Shown here in pieces: positions 41,491 to 42,973 of a DNA stretch of 42,973 nt. The stretch covers positions 36,262-79,234 of the forward strand of contig NZ_BADA01000110.1 of assembly GCF_000333395.1 (NCBI RefSeq), given 5' to 3'. Position 1 is the stretch's first letter. Each line of letters opens with the position of its first letter. This stretch comes from Microbacterium sp. B19. GTDB taxonomy: Bacteria > Actinomycetota > Actinomycetes > Actinomycetales > Microbacteriaceae. Under the pieces are notes generated by a model. That model was not told where the DNA came from. It searched no databases and saw nothing but the letters and a program-made list of their open reading frames with translations. The position numbers and the translations under genes were made by a program.

Positions 41491-42861
41491 CTACATCCCC
41501 GGCGCCATGTCGGCGAACCGCGAATAGTGCCCCTGGAACGCCACGGTGATCGTGTCGGTCGGACCGTTACGGTGCTTCGCCACGATCAGATCCGCCTCGC
41601 CGGCGCGCGGGCTGTCCTTCTCGTACGCGGCCTCGCGGTGGAGGAGCACCACCATGTCGGCATCCTGCTCGATCGATCCCGACTCACGCAGGTCGGACAG
41701 GGCCGGCTTCTTGTCGGCGCGCTGCTCGGCACCACGGTTCAGCTGCGACAGCGCGATGACGGGAACCTGAAGCTCTTTCGCCATCAGCTTCAGCGCACGC
41801 GAGAACTCACTGACCTCCTGCTGACGCGACTCGACGCGCTTACCGCTCGTGAGCAGCTGCAGGTAGTCGATGACGACCATCTTCAGGCCCTCGCGCTGCT
41901 TCAGGCGACGGCACTTCGCCCGGATCTCGACGAGCGTCATGTTCGGGCTGTCGTCGATGTACAGCGGAGCATCGTTGATGCGACCACGCGTCGCGGCGAC
42001 CGTCGTCCAGTCGCGCGAGTCCAGCGTGCCCTTGCGCATGCTCTGCAGCGGGATCGCGCCCTCGGCGCTGAGCAGACGCATCGCGATCTCGCTGCGCCCC
42101 ATCTCGAGCGAGAAGAAGATCGTCGGGGCATTGCTGCGGATCGCCGCGGCGCGGGCGAAGTCGAGCGCGAGCGTCGACTTACCCATGGCGGGACGCGCGG
42201 CGAGCACGATCATCTGGCCAGGGTGCAGACCGTTCGTGAGCTGATCGAGGCCGGCGAAGCCGGTCGGGATGCCGGTCATCGACCCGTCACGGCCGCGAGC
42301 GGCCTCGATCTCGTCGACCGCGGCATCCACCGCCACCGTCAGGGGGATGTAGTCCTCGGCGCTGTCGTCGCCCGAGACGTTGTAGATCTCGGCCTGCGCG
42401 CTGTTGACGAGCTCGGTCGGGTCGCCCTCGCCCGCGTAGCCCATCTGCACGATGCGCGTGCCCGCCTCGACCAGGCGACGCAGCAGCGCACGCTCGGCGA
42501 CGATCGATGCGTAGTACCCGGCGTTGGCCGCGGTCGGCACGATCGAGGTGAGCGTGTGCAGATAGTCGGCACCACCGGCGCGCTGCAGCTCACCGGTCTT
42601 GATGAGCTCGTCGGTGACGGCGACGACGTCGGTCGGCTCGCCGTGCGAGTAGAGCGTGAGGATCGCCTCGAAGATCAGCTCATGCTTCGGGACGTAGAAG
42701 TCGGGCCCGCGCAGCGTCTCGATGACGTCGGCCACCGCGTCCTTCGAGAGCAGCATGCCGCCCAGGGCGCTCTGCTCGGCGAGCATGTCGTGCGGCGGGG
42801 TGCGCTCCTGCCGGGGCTTTGCTCCCCCGAGACGCTCGTCGGCGATGTCGGCAATCGACAC
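41491..42861 (-). CDS. dnaB: Replicative DNA helicase DnaB
   Basis: 456 residues, full length, no intein. The start is GTG 42859-42861 (RBS AAGGAGT); an upstream open frame is not used. N-terminal DnaB domain (PPHDMLAEQSALGGMLLSKD), linker, then the RecA-like motor: GIPTGFAGLDQLTNGLHPGQ, Walker A RPAMGKST (223-230), Walker B MVVIDYLQLL and the DnaB motif GSIEQDADMVVLLHRE. Hexameric 5'-3' helicase of the replication fork, an essential core gene. In actinobacteria it lies near rpsF-ssb-rpsR-rplI; those genes are outside the window. Confidence 0.98.
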   Translation of the reverse strand: MSIADIADERLGGAKPRQERTPPHDMLAEQSALGGMLLSKDAVADVIETLRGPDFYVPKHELIFEAILTLYSHGEPTDVVAVTDELIKTGELQRAGGADYLHTLTSIVPTAANAGYYASIVAERALLRRLVEAGTRIVQMGYAGEGDPTELVNSAQAEIYNVSGDDSAEDYIPLTVAVDAAVDEIEAARGRDGSMTGIPTGFAGLDQLTNGLHPGQMIVLAARPAMGKSTLALDFARAAAIRSNAPTIFFSLEMGRSEIAMRLLSAEGAIPLQSMRKGTLDSRDWTTVAATRGRINDAPLYIDDSPNMTLVEIRAKCRRLKQREGLKMVVIDYLQLLTSGKRVESRQQEVSEFSRALKLMAKELQVPVIALSQLNRGAEQRADKKPALSDLRESGSIEQDADMVVLLHREAAYEKDSPRAGEADLIVAKHRNGPTDTITVAFQGHYSRFADMAPGM

Positions 42862-42973
42862 AGGCACTCCTTCTCGATATCGGACGCACTCCCCATCAGG
42901 ACGATTCACGCACGCGAAGCGCAGTGAACCTTCGGGATGTCGACCTCGGGCAGCATCGAATCACGGACCCCCG
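42862..42973. other. Upstream region of dnaB
   Basis: 112 bp to the window end. One minus-strand frame open from the edge (reading MLPEVDIPKVHCASRA, stop at 42906-42908) could be the tail of a gene outside, but is too short to assign. The RBS of dnaB lies at its left end. Confidence 0.35.

Noticed and set aside
41464..42927. Plus-strand frame of 487 codons opposite dnaB
   Set aside because: Composition (Arg/Asp/His-rich) is that of an antisense shadow; the dnaB protein is unambiguous.
1..42973. CRISPR array
   Set aside because: No regularly spaced direct repeats with unique spacers were seen; the three TGTC-N6-GACA sites are promoter dyads.

Overview
The window is high-GC DNA from an actinobacterium, most likely a Microbacteriaceae member close to Microbacterium. 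This rests on many GTG starts, 4-bp ATGA/GTGA overlaps, actinobacterial protein families (CU044_5270-type anti-sigma, MmyB-type HTH, DinB/MDMPI, WYL regulators) and a heavily repeated 9-mer GGATGCCAC outside the central region. The genus is inferred. No tRNA, rRNA, CRISPR array, integrase or IS element was seen.

Left part (1-16.8 kb): ordinary chromosome with small regulated metabolic units. A frameshifted Old Yellow Enzyme tail ends at a perfect 16-bp bidirectional terminator, followed by a SnoaL-like gene divergent from a marR, with three evenly spaced TGTC-N6-GACA dyads between them, and an SDR. From 2.2 to 8.2 kb a co-oriented minus-strand block carries an ECF sigma factor, its likely anti-sigma, a secreted I36-like protein, a terminator, then a second unit: a secreted beta-rich protein, a lipoprotein, a membrane-fusion-type adaptor, an ABC ATPase and a MacB/FtsX permease. 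Both units are preceded by the same two-block motif (TAACC-N14-GGAAACA), so the block looks like one autoregulated ECF regulon for an envelope/efflux function. A BBE-type FAD oxidase divergent from a LuxR regulator, an AAA+ ATPase coupled to a TPR membrane protein, a WYL regulator, a VOC protein and a DHFR-fold reductase follow.

Centre (16.9-29.6 kb): a lower-GC accessory block that lacks the GGATGCCAC motif and reads as a defence island. It has (a) a translationally coupled pair, a coiled-coil protein plus a DUF4041/T5orf172 GIY-YIG nuclease with a Trp/Pro-rich N-terminus; (b) an overlapping pair, a MazG-like pyrophosphohydrolase plus a GIY-YIG/DUF2075 helicase; (c) a 1354-residue protein joining an Xre HTH, an Mrr-like nuclease, a STAND NTPase and a long helical-repeat C-terminus, an Avs-like design with a built-in DNA-binding domain; and (d) a coupled membrane pentapeptide-repeat protein and membrane-anchored partner. 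A 20-base C run lies between (b) and (c).

Right part: a decay zone (26.4-32.1 kb and again near 35 kb) with a frameshifted HTH regulator, an MFS remnant with an internal stop, a doubly frameshifted alpha/beta hydrolase, and a head-to-head tetR/nmrA-like pair that has lost both 5' halves. From 32 to 41 kb follow small regulator/enzyme units (DinB-like, XRE-cupin, alpha/beta hydrolase with MarR, TetR with FAD monooxygenase, TetR-SGNH hydrolase, MarR with VOC), and the window ends with core dnaB.
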